This document shows, piece by piece, positions 18,231-26,338 of a stretch of DNA of 48,826 nucleotides. The DNA is from an uncultured Pelagibacteraceae bacterium (GTDB taxonomy: Bacteria; Pseudomonadota; Alphaproteobacteria; Pelagibacterales; Pelagibacteraceae). Made by a program: the position numbers and the translations under genes. Where the stretch lies: contig CACIKS010000006.1 of the NCBI GenBank assembly GCA_902587295.1, positions 1 through 48,826 on the forward strand, in the 5' to 3' direction. Each line of letters starts with the position of its first letter. The first letter of the stretch is position 1. The notes beneath the pieces were generated by a model that worked only from the letters and a program-made list of their open reading frames with translations, did not search any database and had not been told where the DNA came from.

Positions 18231-18760
18231 TGGTTTATCTCGGAATAGGTTCAAATTTATCATCTAGTTTCGGAAGTAGATTTCAAAATATAAACTTTGC
18301 AATTTCTTATATCCAAGAAGAAAAAATTGATTTAATCAAAAAATCTAGTTTTTATGAGACTTTTTCATTTCCAAACAAAGAGGATCCAAAATTTATAAAC
18401 ATTGTTATTGCTGTTAAAACAAATTTATCGCCACAAGAGTTAATGCAACGACTATTATTTATTGAGCAAAAACTTGAAAGAAAAAGATTTAAAAAAAACG
18501 ATCCACGAACCTGCGATATAGACATTATAGATTATAATAATAAAATTATAAATTTTAAATTAAATAAATTTTCACTAAAAATTCCCCACCAATCTTTATC
18601 TACTAGAAATTTTGTTTTGCACCCTTTAAAAGAAATTTGCCCTAATTGGACTCACCCTGTTAGCAAAAAAAATATCGATGTTTTAATAAAAAACTTAAAA
18701 AAAACTAATAATGACATTACAAAATTAACTGAAAATGATATAAATAATTATGTTAAATAA
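18230..18760 (+). CDS. folK: HPPK, 6-hydroxymethyl-7,8-dihydropterin pyrophosphokinase
   Basis: Transfers pyrophosphate from ATP to 6-hydroxymethyl-dihydropterin in folate synthesis. The 176-residue protein has the N-terminal LGIGSNLSSS, the FPNKEDPKFINIVI region, and the catalytic signature FKKNDPRTCDIDIIDYN, where the aspartates bind two Mg ions. IPHQSLSTRNFVLHPLKEI follows. About 25 lysine/asparagine-rich C-terminal residues extend past the core. It overlaps the following spoT gene by 11 bases. Confidence 0.92.
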   Translation: MVYLGIGSNLSSSFGSRFQNINFAISYIQEEKIDLIKKSSFYETFSFPNKEDPKFINIVIAVKTNLSPQELMQRLLFIEQKLERKRFKKNDPRTCDIDIIDYNNKIINFKLNKFSLKIPHQSLSTRNFVLHPLKEICPNWTHPVSKKNIDVLIKNLKKTNNDITKLTENDINNYVK

Positions 18761-20495
18761 TGAAGAACTTATTAAAAAAGTTAAATCATATAACAGATTT
18801 TTCAACCCAGAAGCTTTGTCAAAAGCCTATAATTTTGCACTTGAAGCTCACAAAAATCAAAAAAGAGATGAGGGTATACCCTATATAAGTCACCCTGTTG
18901 CTGTAGCTAGTATATTAACCGAACTCAAGTTAGATAGTGCAACAATTACAACCGGTCTTCTTCATGACACCGTTGAGGACACAAAAGCAACTTACGAGAA
19001 CGTAAAAAAAGAATTCGGTAAAGAGGTAGCTGATTTAGTTGATGGAGTTACAAAAATTTCAGCCTTAGAAGACAAAGCTGTAGAAAATTCCAAAGCGGAA
19101 AACTTTAGAAAATTAATATTGGCAACATCAAAAGATATTCGTGTTCTTTTAGTTAAATTAGCAGACAGACTGCATAATATGAGAACTATTAATTACGTTA
19201 AAGATCAAAGCAAAAAAATCAGAAAAGCAAAAGAGACTATGGAAATTTATGCACCATTAGCTGATAGAATGGGTATGAATACTATAAGAGATGAATTGGA
19301 GGATTTATCTTTTTCTATTCTTAATTCTGATGCGAGAAATTTAATTTTAAACAGATTATCTTTCATTAAAAACAAGAGAGAGGACCTTATCAAGAATGTC
19401 TCTGACGAACTAAATCAACTACTTAAGTCTTATGAAATTAATGCTCATATAACTGGTAGAGAAAAAACTCCTTTTTCGATATGGAGAAAAATGCAAAACA
19501 AAAGAATTTCACTTGAACAGCTTACTGATATTGTTGGTTTTAGAGTAATAGTAAATGATATTAATGATTGCTATATTACTTTAGGAATATTTCATAATAA
19601 ATATTCAGCTATTCCTGGAAAATTTAAGGATTATATATCTACCCCTAAAATTAACCAATATAAATCTATTCACACATCAGTAATAGGGCCAATGAAAAAA
19701 AGAATAGAAATACAAATAAGAACAAAGCCAATGCACGAATTTGCTGAACGAGGAATAGCATCACATTGGAAATATAAATCATCAGAAAAATTTTCTGAGC
19801 TTTCTTGGAAAGAATATGATTGGCTTAGAGACCTAGTAGAAATTATAGAAACAGGTGGAAGTCCAGAACACTATTTTGAATTTACTAAGCTTCAAATGTT
19901 TCAAGACAATGTTTTTTGTTTTTCACCTAAAGGCGCTGTTATTAAATTACCCAAAGATGCTACACCAATAGATTTTGCATATGCCGTTCACACTAAAATT
20001 GGAGACACAGCTATCGGCTGTGAAATTAATGGCAGTTCATCACCTTTACAATCTAAACTCAAAAATGGTGATATGATAAAAATTATAACTTCCAAAAAAG
20101 TTTCTCCCTCATTACATTGGTTGTCATCAAGTAAAACAGGTAAAGCAAGAGCTTCGATACGAAGGCATTGGCAAGGTAAACTTTTAGCAAATGAGTCAAA
20201 GAGTAAAGAATATTCGTCAACTCTATCAATAGATCTTCCACACAAACCAGGAATACTAGGAAAAGTTAGCACAATAATCGGGGTTAATGACGCTAATATT
20301 ATAAACATTGAATTAACTAAAAGAAGCCCAGAATACTTACAATTTTTGTTTGATTTGCAAATTAAAGATTTAAAAAACTTCACAAACTTGATAAGTCAAC
20401 TTAAACAAGAAGATTTAAAATTTAAAGTAATTCGTCATAAAAAGAAAAAGTATGCTTTCATACAAAGAGTCCTTAAAAATTTTAAAAGAAACTAA
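18750..20495 (+). CDS. spoT: bifunctional (p)ppGpp synthetase/hydrolase of the RelA/SpoT family, shortened
   Basis: Makes and degrades the stringent-response alarmone (p)ppGpp. Domains in the 581-residue protein are as follows. The HD hydrolase domain (about 30-150) has metal site HDTVEDT, with His72 and Asp73. The synthetase domain (about 240-345) has FKDYISTPK, YKSIHTSVIG and EIQIRT with Glu320. TGS spans about 385-450 and a C-terminal ACT domain about 490-565. E. coli SpoT has about 180 residues between TGS and ACT; here about 40 remain, so the helical and zinc-finger/conserved-cysteine region is mostly absent. In the synthetase G-loop the usual NGYQS reads NQYKS. The last 44 bases overlap pyrE in another frame. 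Confidence 0.93.
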   Translation: MLNNEELIKKVKSYNRFFNPEALSKAYNFALEAHKNQKRDEGIPYISHPVAVASILTELKLDSATITTGLLHDTVEDTKATYENVKKEFGKEVADLVDGVTKISALEDKAVENSKAENFRKLILATSKDIRVLLVKLADRLHNMRTINYVKDQSKKIRKAKETMEIYAPLADRMGMNTIRDELEDLSFSILNSDARNLILNRLSFIKNKREDLIKNVSDELNQLLKSYEINAHITGREKTPFSIWRKMQNKRISLEQLTDIVGFRVIVNDINDCYITLGIFHNKYSAIPGKFKDYISTPKINQYKSIHTSVIGPMKKRIEIQIRTKPMHEFAERGIASHWKYKSSEKFSELSWKEYDWLRDLVEIIETGGSPEHYFEFTKLQMFQDNVFCFSPKGAVIKLPKDATPIDFAYAVHTKIGDTAIGCEINGSSSPLQSKLKNGDMIKIITSKKVSPSLHWLSSSKTGKARASIRRHWQGKLLANESKSKEYSSTLSIDLPHKPGILGKVSTIIGVNDANIINIELTKRSPEYLQFLFDLQIKDLKNFTNLISQLKQEDLKFKVIRHKKKKYAFIQRVLKNFKRN

Positions 20496-21033
20496 TGCAC
20501 TTTTAGAGGGTCATTTTGTTTTATCCTCAGGACTTCATAGTGATACATATCTTCAATGTGCTAAGCTTTTAAGTCAACCCAATAAAGCAAAAGAATTATG
20601 TATTTCACTTGCTGAGAAAATTAAAAAACAATTTAAAAAAATAGATTTAATATTATCCCCTGCTATCGGTGGTATAGTAATTGGTTATGAAATAGGAAGA
20701 GTTTTAGGGATTGAAACAATATTTGCAGAGAGAGTAAATAACTCATTTACTCTAAGAAGAGGTTTTAATATTAAAGAAAACCAAAAAGTTCTAATTGTCG
20801 AAGATGTAATTACTACGGGGAAGTCTAGTTTAGAATGTTCGAATTTAGTAAAAAAAGTTCATTCTGAAATTATTGGCTATGCTTGCATAGTCGATAGATC
20901 TAATGGAAAAAGTGAAATAGATAAAAAAATCATATCTCAAATTGAAATAAAAATTCCAACTTACACCAAAGATAATTTGCCAAAACACCTTATAGATAAA
21001 AAAGCTATAAAACCAGGAAGCAGAAATTTGTAA
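20452..21033 (+). CDS. pyrE: orotate phosphoribosyltransferase
   Basis: Attaches ribose-5-phosphate from PRPP to orotate, giving OMP in pyrimidine synthesis. The 193-residue protein has the alphaproteobacterial N-terminus LLEGHFVLSSGLHSDTYLQC and the PRPP-binding loop VLIVEDVITTGKSS at about residues 113-126. SPAIGGIVIG supplies the phosphate-binding segment. The ATG at 20452 lies inside spoT, giving a 44-base overlap. I keep it because no ATG, GTG or TTG occurs later before the conserved region, and the resulting N-terminal length is normal. It ends 1 base into pdxJ. Confidence 0.94.
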   Translation: MLSYKESLKILKETNALLEGHFVLSSGLHSDTYLQCAKLLSQPNKAKELCISLAEKIKKQFKKIDLILSPAIGGIVIGYEIGRVLGIETIFAERVNNSFTLRRGFNIKENQKVLIVEDVITTGKSSLECSNLVKKVHSEIIGYACIVDRSNGKSEIDKKIISQIEIKIPTYTKDNLPKHLIDKKAIKPGSRNL

Positions 21034-21758
21034 TGATTACTCCTAGACTCGGCGTAAATATTGATCACGTAGCAACTATTAGAAATGCACGAGGAGAAAA
21101 TTATCCAAGCCCGTTAAGGGCAGCAATATTAGCTCAAAAATTTGGTGCAGACTCAATAACAATTCATTTAAGAGAAGACAGAAGGCATATAAAAGAAGAA
21201 GATTTAAAAGAAATAAAAAAAAAATTAAAAATCCCATTAAATTTAGAGATTGCACCGACAAATGAAATGTTAAGAATTTCATTAAAGTATAAACCAACTT
21301 TTGTCTGTATAGTTCCAGAAAAGCGAATGGAAATTACGACAGAGGGTGGTTTGAATTTAAAAAAGAAATACTTTTTAATTAAAAAGATTATTAATCATTT
21401 AAAAAAAAAAAAAATTAGAACAAGTTTATTTATTGAACCAAATTTAAATGACGTTAAAATCGCAAAAAAAATTGGGGCAGACTGTATTGAAATACATACA
21501 GGCAAGATATGTAACTTATTAAACCATAAAAAAAATATTAAAAAAGAATTTAAAAAAATACAAAAATCTGTAAATTTTGCAAAGTTTATTGGATTAGAAG
21601 TTCATTTAGGTCACGGAATTACGTTTCATTCAGCTAAATTATTGTCAAAAATCCAAGGAATAAACGAATACAACATAGGTCACTTTCTAATTGGAGAATC
21701 AATTTTTATAGGTATAAAAGAATCTATCAATAAATTTAAAAAAATTTTAAAAAAATGA
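21033..21758 (+). CDS. pdxJ: pyridoxine 5'-phosphate synthase
   Basis: Condenses 1-deoxy-D-xylulose-5-phosphate with 3-amino-2-oxopropyl phosphate to pyridoxine 5'-phosphate, the final ring-closing step of DXP-dependent vitamin B6 synthesis. The 241-residue TIM-barrel protein starts with the family signature RLGVNIDHVATIRNARG. It has ITIHLREDRRHI, the CIVPEKR catalytic region and GLEVHLGHGI. It sits in the classic pyrE-pdxJ-acpS-lepB-rnc order, with a 1-base overlap on the left and a 4-base overlap on the right. Confidence 0.97.
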   Translation: MITPRLGVNIDHVATIRNARGENYPSPLRAAILAQKFGADSITIHLREDRRHIKEEDLKEIKKKLKIPLNLEIAPTNEMLRISLKYKPTFVCIVPEKRMEITTEGGLNLKKKYFLIKKIINHLKKKKIRTSLFIEPNLNDVKIAKKIGADCIEIHTGKICNLLNHKKNIKKEFKKIQKSVNFAKFIGLEVHLGHGITFHSAKLLSKIQGINEYNIGHFLIGESIFIGIKESINKFKKILKK

Positions 21759-22144
21759 ATATCTATGGAATAGGTACTGATATCGTAAATATTAATAGAA
21801 TAAAAAATGTAATTAAGAATAAGCAAAACGCATTCCAAAAAAGAGTCTTTACTAGTTTTGAAATTAAAACTTGTGAAAAGAGAAAAAATAAAATTGAGTG
21901 TTTTGCCAAAAGATTTGCTGCAAAAGAAGCCCTTTTTAAGGCTGTTGGATCTGCAAATAAATTAAAATTTCAAGATGTTGAAGTAAAAAATAATATTTCT
22001 GGTGCTCCAAAATTTTTTATTAAGGGTGTTTCGCTTAAAAATTTAAAAAATTTCTTCAAAAATAAAAAGTTCACTATACATCTATCTTTGTCTGATGATA
22101 AACCTTGGGCAATAGCTAATGTAATTATTTTTTTACACAAATAA
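21755..22144 (+). CDS. acpS: holo-[acyl-carrier-protein] synthase
   Basis: Transfers 4'-phosphopantetheine from CoA to apo-ACP, activating it for fatty acid synthesis. The 129-residue protein has the Mg-binding N-terminus YGIGTDIVNINRI and the core motif CFAKRFAAKEALFKAVG. ISGAPKF and HLSLSDDKPWAIANVI are the usual C-terminal segments. It overlaps pdxJ by 4 bases and is followed after 3 bases by lepB. Confidence 0.97.
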   Translation: MNIYGIGTDIVNINRIKNVIKNKQNAFQKRVFTSFEIKTCEKRKNKIECFAKRFAAKEALFKAVGSANKLKFQDVEVKNNISGAPKFFIKGVSLKNLKNFFKNKKFTIHLSLSDDKPWAIANVIIFLHK

Positions 22145-22147
22145 TAA

Positions 22148-22876
22148 ATGATAAAAAAAATCTTAGATAATTTAAAAACCTTGTTAATAGCTCTTGTTAT
22201 AGCAATTCTAATAAGATCCTTATTTTTTCAACCTTTTTATATACCGTCATCATCAATGGAACCTACTTTGTTAGTAGGGGATAGAATATTCGTGTCAAAA
22301 TATTCATATGGATATAGCAAACACTCTTTTCCATTTAGCCCACCTATGTTTAAAAACAGATTATTTTTGTCAAATCCAGAGTATGGTGATTTAGTTGTAT
22401 TTAAGACACCATCAGATAATAGAACTGATTTTATCAAAAGATTAATTGGACTTCCAGGAGACGAAATACAAATAATTAATGGTGATTTATATATAAATAA
22501 AAAAAAAATATTAAAAAAAGATATTTATAATGATCTTAAATTAAGATGTGGGGGAAATAATATAGATGTTTCCTTTCACAAAGAAAAACTGCCTAATGGA
22601 AAAACTCACTCAGTAGCTTATAACAAATTGGGAACCATGGTTAATTCGGATAAATATATAGTACCTGAAAAGCATTATTTTTTTTTAGGTGACAATAGGG
22701 ATTGTTCAAGGGATAGTAGATTTTTAGCAAGTGTAGGATATGTTCATCAAGAGAATTTAGTAGGTAAAGCTAGAGTTATTTTTTTCTCAAATGATACAAT
22801 TAAGGGAAGTGTACTCAAGTTTTGGAACTGGGGTTATTCATTTAGATTTGAAAGACTTTTTAAGAAATTGAAATGA
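22148..22876 (+). CDS. lepB: signal peptidase I
   Basis: Inner-membrane protease that removes signal peptides from exported proteins, such as the secreted and periplasmic proteins encoded here. The 242-residue protein has one N-terminal membrane anchor (about residues 11-27). The catalytic serine is in IPSSSMEPTLLVGD and the catalytic lysine in FIKRLIGLPGDEI. The box YFFLGDNRDCSRDSRF completes the family signature. The catalytic domain faces the periplasm. The gene overlaps rnc by 4 bases. Confidence 0.97.
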   Translation: MIKKILDNLKTLLIALVIAILIRSLFFQPFYIPSSSMEPTLLVGDRIFVSKYSYGYSKHSFPFSPPMFKNRLFLSNPEYGDLVVFKTPSDNRTDFIKRLIGLPGDEIQIINGDLYINKKKILKKDIYNDLKLRCGGNNIDVSFHKEKLPNGKTHSVAYNKLGTMVNSDKYIVPEKHYFFLGDNRDCSRDSRFLASVGYVHQENLVGKARVIFFSNDTIKGSVLKFWNWGYSFRFERLFKKLK

Positions 22877-23541
22877 AAAATAATTTAAAAAAATTACAAA
22901 AAGATATTAATTTTATCTTTAAAAATAAAGAGCTTTTATTACAAAGTCTTACTCACAAAAGTTTTAATGAAAAAGACAACAATGAAAAACTCGAATTTTT
23001 AGGAGATAGAGTTATAGGATTAGTGATTTCAAAAAAACTTCTTGAGCTTTATCCTGAAGAAAGTGAGGGAGTTATTGATAAAAAATTTTCAAATCTTGTT
23101 GATAAAAAAACCTGCAAGAAAGTAGCAAATCAATTAAATTTACAAAAATATATTAGAACAGGTAAATCATTTAAAAATATTATAAATATAGGCGATAAAA
23201 TATTAGGTGATTGCTGTGAAGCATTAATTGGAGCAATATATTTGGATCAAGGATTCGAATCTTCTGAAAAATTTATTATTAAAAATTGGGATAATTTTAT
23301 TAAAAAATCCAACGTTCTAAAAATTGATCCGAAAACGCGATTACAAGAACATTCATTAAAAAAATATAAAAAGTTACCTTCATATAGAATGTCAAAACAG
23401 ATTGGACCTAATCATAACCCCTTTTTTAAAGTTCAGGTACAAATATCTAATTCAAAAAAATTTTTTGGTTATGGTAAATCCAAAAAAATAGCCCAAAAAG
23501 ATGCAGCTTTAAAATTATTGCAGAGTTTAAATCTTAATTAA
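22873..23541 (+). CDS. rnc: ribonuclease III
   Basis: Double-strand-specific endonuclease for rRNA and mRNA processing. The 222-residue protein has the N-terminal nuclease domain with signature NEKLEFLGDRVIGLVI (about residues 37-52), and the second metal-binding segment ILGDCCEALIGAIYLD. The C-terminal double-stranded RNA-binding domain ends with KKIAQKDAALKLLQSL. Length is normal. In many alphaproteobacteria era lies between rnc and recO; here recO starts one base after the rnc stop. Confidence 0.97.
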   Translation: MKNNLKKLQKDINFIFKNKELLLQSLTHKSFNEKDNNEKLEFLGDRVIGLVISKKLLELYPEESEGVIDKKFSNLVDKKTCKKVANQLNLQKYIRTGKSFKNIINIGDKILGDCCEALIGAIYLDQGFESSEKFIIKNWDNFIKKSNVLKIDPKTRLQEHSLKKYKKLPSYRMSKQIGPNHNPFFKVQVQISNSKKFFGYGKSKKIAQKDAALKLLQSLNLN

Positions 23542-23542
23542 A

Positions 23543-24220
23543 ATGAATTGGGAAGACCAAGGTTTTGTAATATCAAAAAGAAAGTTTAGAGAAAATTCTA
23601 TAATATTAGAAGTTTTCACAAGTAAATATGGAAAAGTTAGTGGCATAGTTTATGGGGGCACTTCTAGAAAAATAAAGAATTATTTGCAGTTAATAAATAA
23701 AATATTTATTACTTACAATTCTAAAGGTGAAAATAAAGCAGGTTATTTTAAAACAGAATTAATTAATGCTATTTCACCAAAATACTTTAATCAAAGAAAT
23801 AAAATATTATGTTTAAATGCATTATCCGCAATACTTCGATCTGTTTTGCCAGAACAGCAACCCTATGAGAAAATTTATAAATCTTTAGATAACCTTTTAA
23901 ATAATTTTAATAATACTAATTGGCTATTATTATACTTAAATTGGGAAATTGAATTAATTAAAAACTTAGGTTTTGGCTTCTCATTTGATCCAGATAAATA
24001 TAAAAAATTAAAAAAAGATAGTACTGTCAATATTAAAGTCGACAATATTGATTATAAAATACCTAGTTTTTTAATTTTTACAGATTTAAAAAATCCAAAT
24101 AATATAGATATTTATAATGCTTTATGTTTTTCGAGAAACTTAATGGAAAATAAATTTTTTATTCCCAACAATTTACGTTTTCCTTACTCAAGAAAATTGT
24201 TAGAGGAAAAATTTGCATAA
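23543..24220 (+). CDS. recO: DNA repair protein RecO
   Basis: RecFOR-pathway mediator that helps load RecA on SSB-coated DNA and anneals strands. The 225-residue protein has the N-terminal OB-fold (DQGFVISKRKFRENSIILEV, then KYGKVSGIVYGG) and a mainly helical C-terminal part. No zinc-finger cysteine cluster is evident, as in many proteobacterial RecO proteins. The identification rests on the N-terminus and on position after rnc; the rest is divergent. It ends tail to tail with hemB, one base apart. Confidence 0.87.
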   Translation: MNWEDQGFVISKRKFRENSIILEVFTSKYGKVSGIVYGGTSRKIKNYLQLINKIFITYNSKGENKAGYFKTELINAISPKYFNQRNKILCLNALSAILRSVLPEQQPYEKIYKSLDNLLNNFNNTNWLLLYLNWEIELIKNLGFGFSFDPDKYKKLKKDSTVNIKVDNIDYKIPSFLIFTDLKNPNNIDIYNALCFSRNLMENKFFIPNNLRFPYSRKLLEEKFA

Positions 24221-24221
24221 T

Positions 24222-25214
24222 TTATTTTTTTAAGTTTTTTGCAACTTCCAGTGCAAAATACGTAACAATTGCAGATGTTCCTGCTCTTTTAATTGACATA
24301 AGACTTTCTGTAATTGAATTTTTATCTATAATTCCTTTTTTAATAGCGTTTATAATCATCGAATACTCTCCTGAAACTTGATAACCAAAAACTGGTATCT
24401 TAAAATTTTCTTTTATTGATTTTATAACATCTAAATATGGAAGCGCTGGTTTAACCATAACAAAATCTGCCCCTTCTTTTATGTCTAAAGCGACCTCTCT
24501 AAGTGCTTCATTTGAATTTTTAAAATCCATCTGATAGGTTTTTTTATCTCCCTTAAGTTTTTTATTTGATCCAATAGCATTTCTAAAAGGGCCATAAAAA
24601 TTAGAAGCATATTTTGCTGAGTATGACAGAATTTGTACATTTTTATAATTTTTATTATCTAAAGCTTTTCTAATTACCCCAACTCTTCCATCCATCATAT
24701 CTGAAGGAGCAATAACATCACACCCCATATCAGCTTGTAGGACTGCTTGTTTAGATAATATTTCAATTGTTTCATCATTTAATATTTCTTTCTTTTTTAA
24801 AATTCCATCATGACCATGACTTGTATACGGATCCAAAGCAACATCAGCCATAACACCAATTTTAAAATTGTTTCTTTTAATTTTTCTTATAGCTCTGCAA
24901 ACGAGATTATTTTCATTTAACGCCTCGCTTCCATTTTTATTTTTAAATTTTTCTGGTGTGTTAGGAAAAACTGCAATTAGCGGAATATTTAATTTGCTCG
25001 CTTTTTCTACAACATAACTAATTTTATCTACAGAATATCTGAAAATACCAGGCATTGTTTTTATTGATTGAATTTTATTATTACCTTCTGTAATAAAAAT
25101 CGGAAGTATCAAATCATTAGCAGTTAAGTTGTTTTCTGCTACCAACCTCCTAGCCCAATCACTTTTGCGATTCCTTCTCAATCTTGATTCTGGATATTTA
25201 CCAATTATTTTCAT
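24222..25214 (-). CDS. hemB: delta-aminolevulinic acid dehydratase (zinc-independent type)
   Basis: Condenses two 5-aminolevulinate molecules to porphobilinogen for heme. The 330-residue TIM-barrel protein has both active-site lysines, in SYSAKYASNFYGP and FVMVKPALPYLD. In the metal-site region the sequence is DVALDPYTSHGHDGI. The three cysteines of zinc-dependent enzymes are replaced by Ala, Asp and Asp, which is the Mg-using, zinc-independent type. The N-terminus RLRRNRKSDWARRLVAEN is the allosteric arm. It diverges from the oxygenase gene at 25296 with 81 bases between starts. Confidence 0.96.
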   Translation of the reverse strand: MKIIGKYPESRLRRNRKSDWARRLVAENNLTANDLILPIFITEGNNKIQSIKTMPGIFRYSVDKISYVVEKASKLNIPLIAVFPNTPEKFKNKNGSEALNENNLVCRAIRKIKRNNFKIGVMADVALDPYTSHGHDGILKKKEILNDETIEILSKQAVLQADMGCDVIAPSDMMDGRVGVIRKALDNKNYKNVQILSYSAKYASNFYGPFRNAIGSNKKLKGDKKTYQMDFKNSNEALREVALDIKEGADFVMVKPALPYLDVIKSIKENFKIPVFGYQVSGEYSMIINAIKKGIIDKNSITESLMSIKRAGTSAIVTYFALEVAKNLKK

Positions 25215-25236
25215 TTTTTAAACTTATTAAACTTTG

Positions 25237-25242
25237 TATAAT
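25237..25242 (+). promoter_or_regulatory. candidate -10 element upstream of the oxygenase gene
   Basis: A TATAAT preceded directly by TG lies in the 81-base divergent gap between hemB and the oxygenase, about 54 bases before the oxygenase ATG. There is no recognisable -35; the expected position is a run of T. In DNA this AT-rich such a hexamer is weak evidence alone. Confidence 0.3.
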
Positions 25243-25295
25243 GCGACAAATATAATATTATTTAAGATAATAAAAAGTGTATTAAATTATTAAAT

Positions 25296-25892
25296 ATGTC
25301 AAATTCGAGCACATCAACTGATTTTTACCAAGTACCTGACTTATCTTTCGATATTAGTAAACTAAAATCTGATCTTGAGAAAGTATTAAGCAAATCAAAT
25401 TATCAAACTTTAGGTATTACAAATTTTCATGCTATACCGATGAATAAAATTCCAGGTGATGATGAGTCAGTCACAGGACATAATGTAAGAGGCGTTTATT
25501 GGACAAAACCAGATGAGACAGGAAAAGAAGTTATGAGAGATAAACCAATAGACGAGTCTAAGTATACTGAATTAATGAAAGATTTTAAAAATACTTATTT
25601 TGAAGAGGTATATAAAGTTTTAAAATCGAAGTTTAAAATTGGAAGAGTAAGAATTTTATTAAAAGAGCCAAGATCAACTCTAAGCTGGCACAAAGATCCT
25701 GAACCAAGGCTTCACATTCCAATTATAACCAATCCTGGTTGTAAAATGGTTATAGAAGATGTTGCCAAACATATGCCTGCAGACGGAAAAGTTTGGATTA
25801 CAAATAATACAAGGTACCATAACTTTTTTAATGGTGGTGAGCAAAATAGAATTCATATTGTAGCTTGTATGTTAGAAAATAGATTTAATTAA
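25296..25892 (+). CDS. putative Fe(II)/2-oxoglutarate-dependent oxygenase, Asp/Asn hydroxylase-like
   Basis: A 198-residue cupin-fold protein with a plausible facial triad. His132-x-Asp134 is in LSWHKDPEPRLHIPI, distal His175 is in TRYHNFFNGG, and the basic residue for 2-oxoglutarate binding is probably Arg185 in NRIHIVACM. The pattern WH.D....LHIP and H...N....R.H resembles aspartyl/asparaginyl beta-hydroxylase-like proteins. The first 110 residues have no motif I recognise. No signal peptide is evident, so it should be cytoplasmic. Its target (protein side chain or small molecule) is unknown. Divergence from hemB may hint at iron- or oxygen-linked expression, but this is speculative. Confidence 0.75.
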   Translation: MSNSSTSTDFYQVPDLSFDISKLKSDLEKVLSKSNYQTLGITNFHAIPMNKIPGDDESVTGHNVRGVYWTKPDETGKEVMRDKPIDESKYTELMKDFKNTYFEEVYKVLKSKFKIGRVRILLKEPRSTLSWHKDPEPRLHIPIITNPGCKMVIEDVAKHMPADGKVWITNNTRYHNFFNGGEQNRIHIVACMLENRFN

Positions 25893-25893
25893 T

Positions 25894-26331
25894 TTGAAAT
25901 TTTTATTTAAAAAAATATCCTTATCATCAGATCACGCAGGATTTTATTTAAAAGAAAATATTAAAAAATTTTTATTAAAAAAAAAAATTCAAGTTATTGA
26001 TTTAGGGCCTAAAGATGACAATTCAGTAGATTACCCTGATTATGCTAAGAAAGTTGCAAAAAGTATTATTTCTAAAAAAAGCGATATAGGTATATTGGTT
26101 TGTGGATCTGGAACAGGAATGGCTATCTCAGCTAATAAATACAAAAGAATAAGAGCAGCTGTTTGTTATAATAAAGCATCTACTCGTTTGTCTAGAAAGC
26201 ATAATAATGCTAATATCCTGGCACTAGGATCAAGATTAATTAATAGACAAAATGCAATACTTTTAGTTAATATTTTTCTTAGTACTAAATTTGAAGGTGG
26301 AAGGCATCTTCGAAGAGTAAAAAAAATTTAA
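25894..26331 (+). CDS. rpiB: ribose-5-phosphate isomerase B
   Basis: Interconverts ribose-5-phosphate and ribulose-5-phosphate. The 145-residue RpiB/LacAB-family protein has [16 protein letters not shown] at the start and the active-site [13 protein letters not shown] at about residue 70. The C-terminal [12 protein letters not shown] helix region is present. The start is TTG at 25894, one base after the preceding stop. I accept it because no ATG exists before SSDHAG and it gives the normal short N-terminus. It precedes glyA by 7 bases, as in many alphaproteobacteria. Confidence 0.94.
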   Translation: MKFLFKKISLSSDHAGFYLKENIKKFLLKKKIQVIDLGPKDDNSVDYPDYAKKVAKSIISKKSDIGILVCGSGTGMAISANKYKRIRAAVCYNKASTRLSRKHNNANILALGSRLINRQNAILLVNIFLSTKFEGGRHLRRVKKI

Positions 26332-26338
26332 ATTAAAT

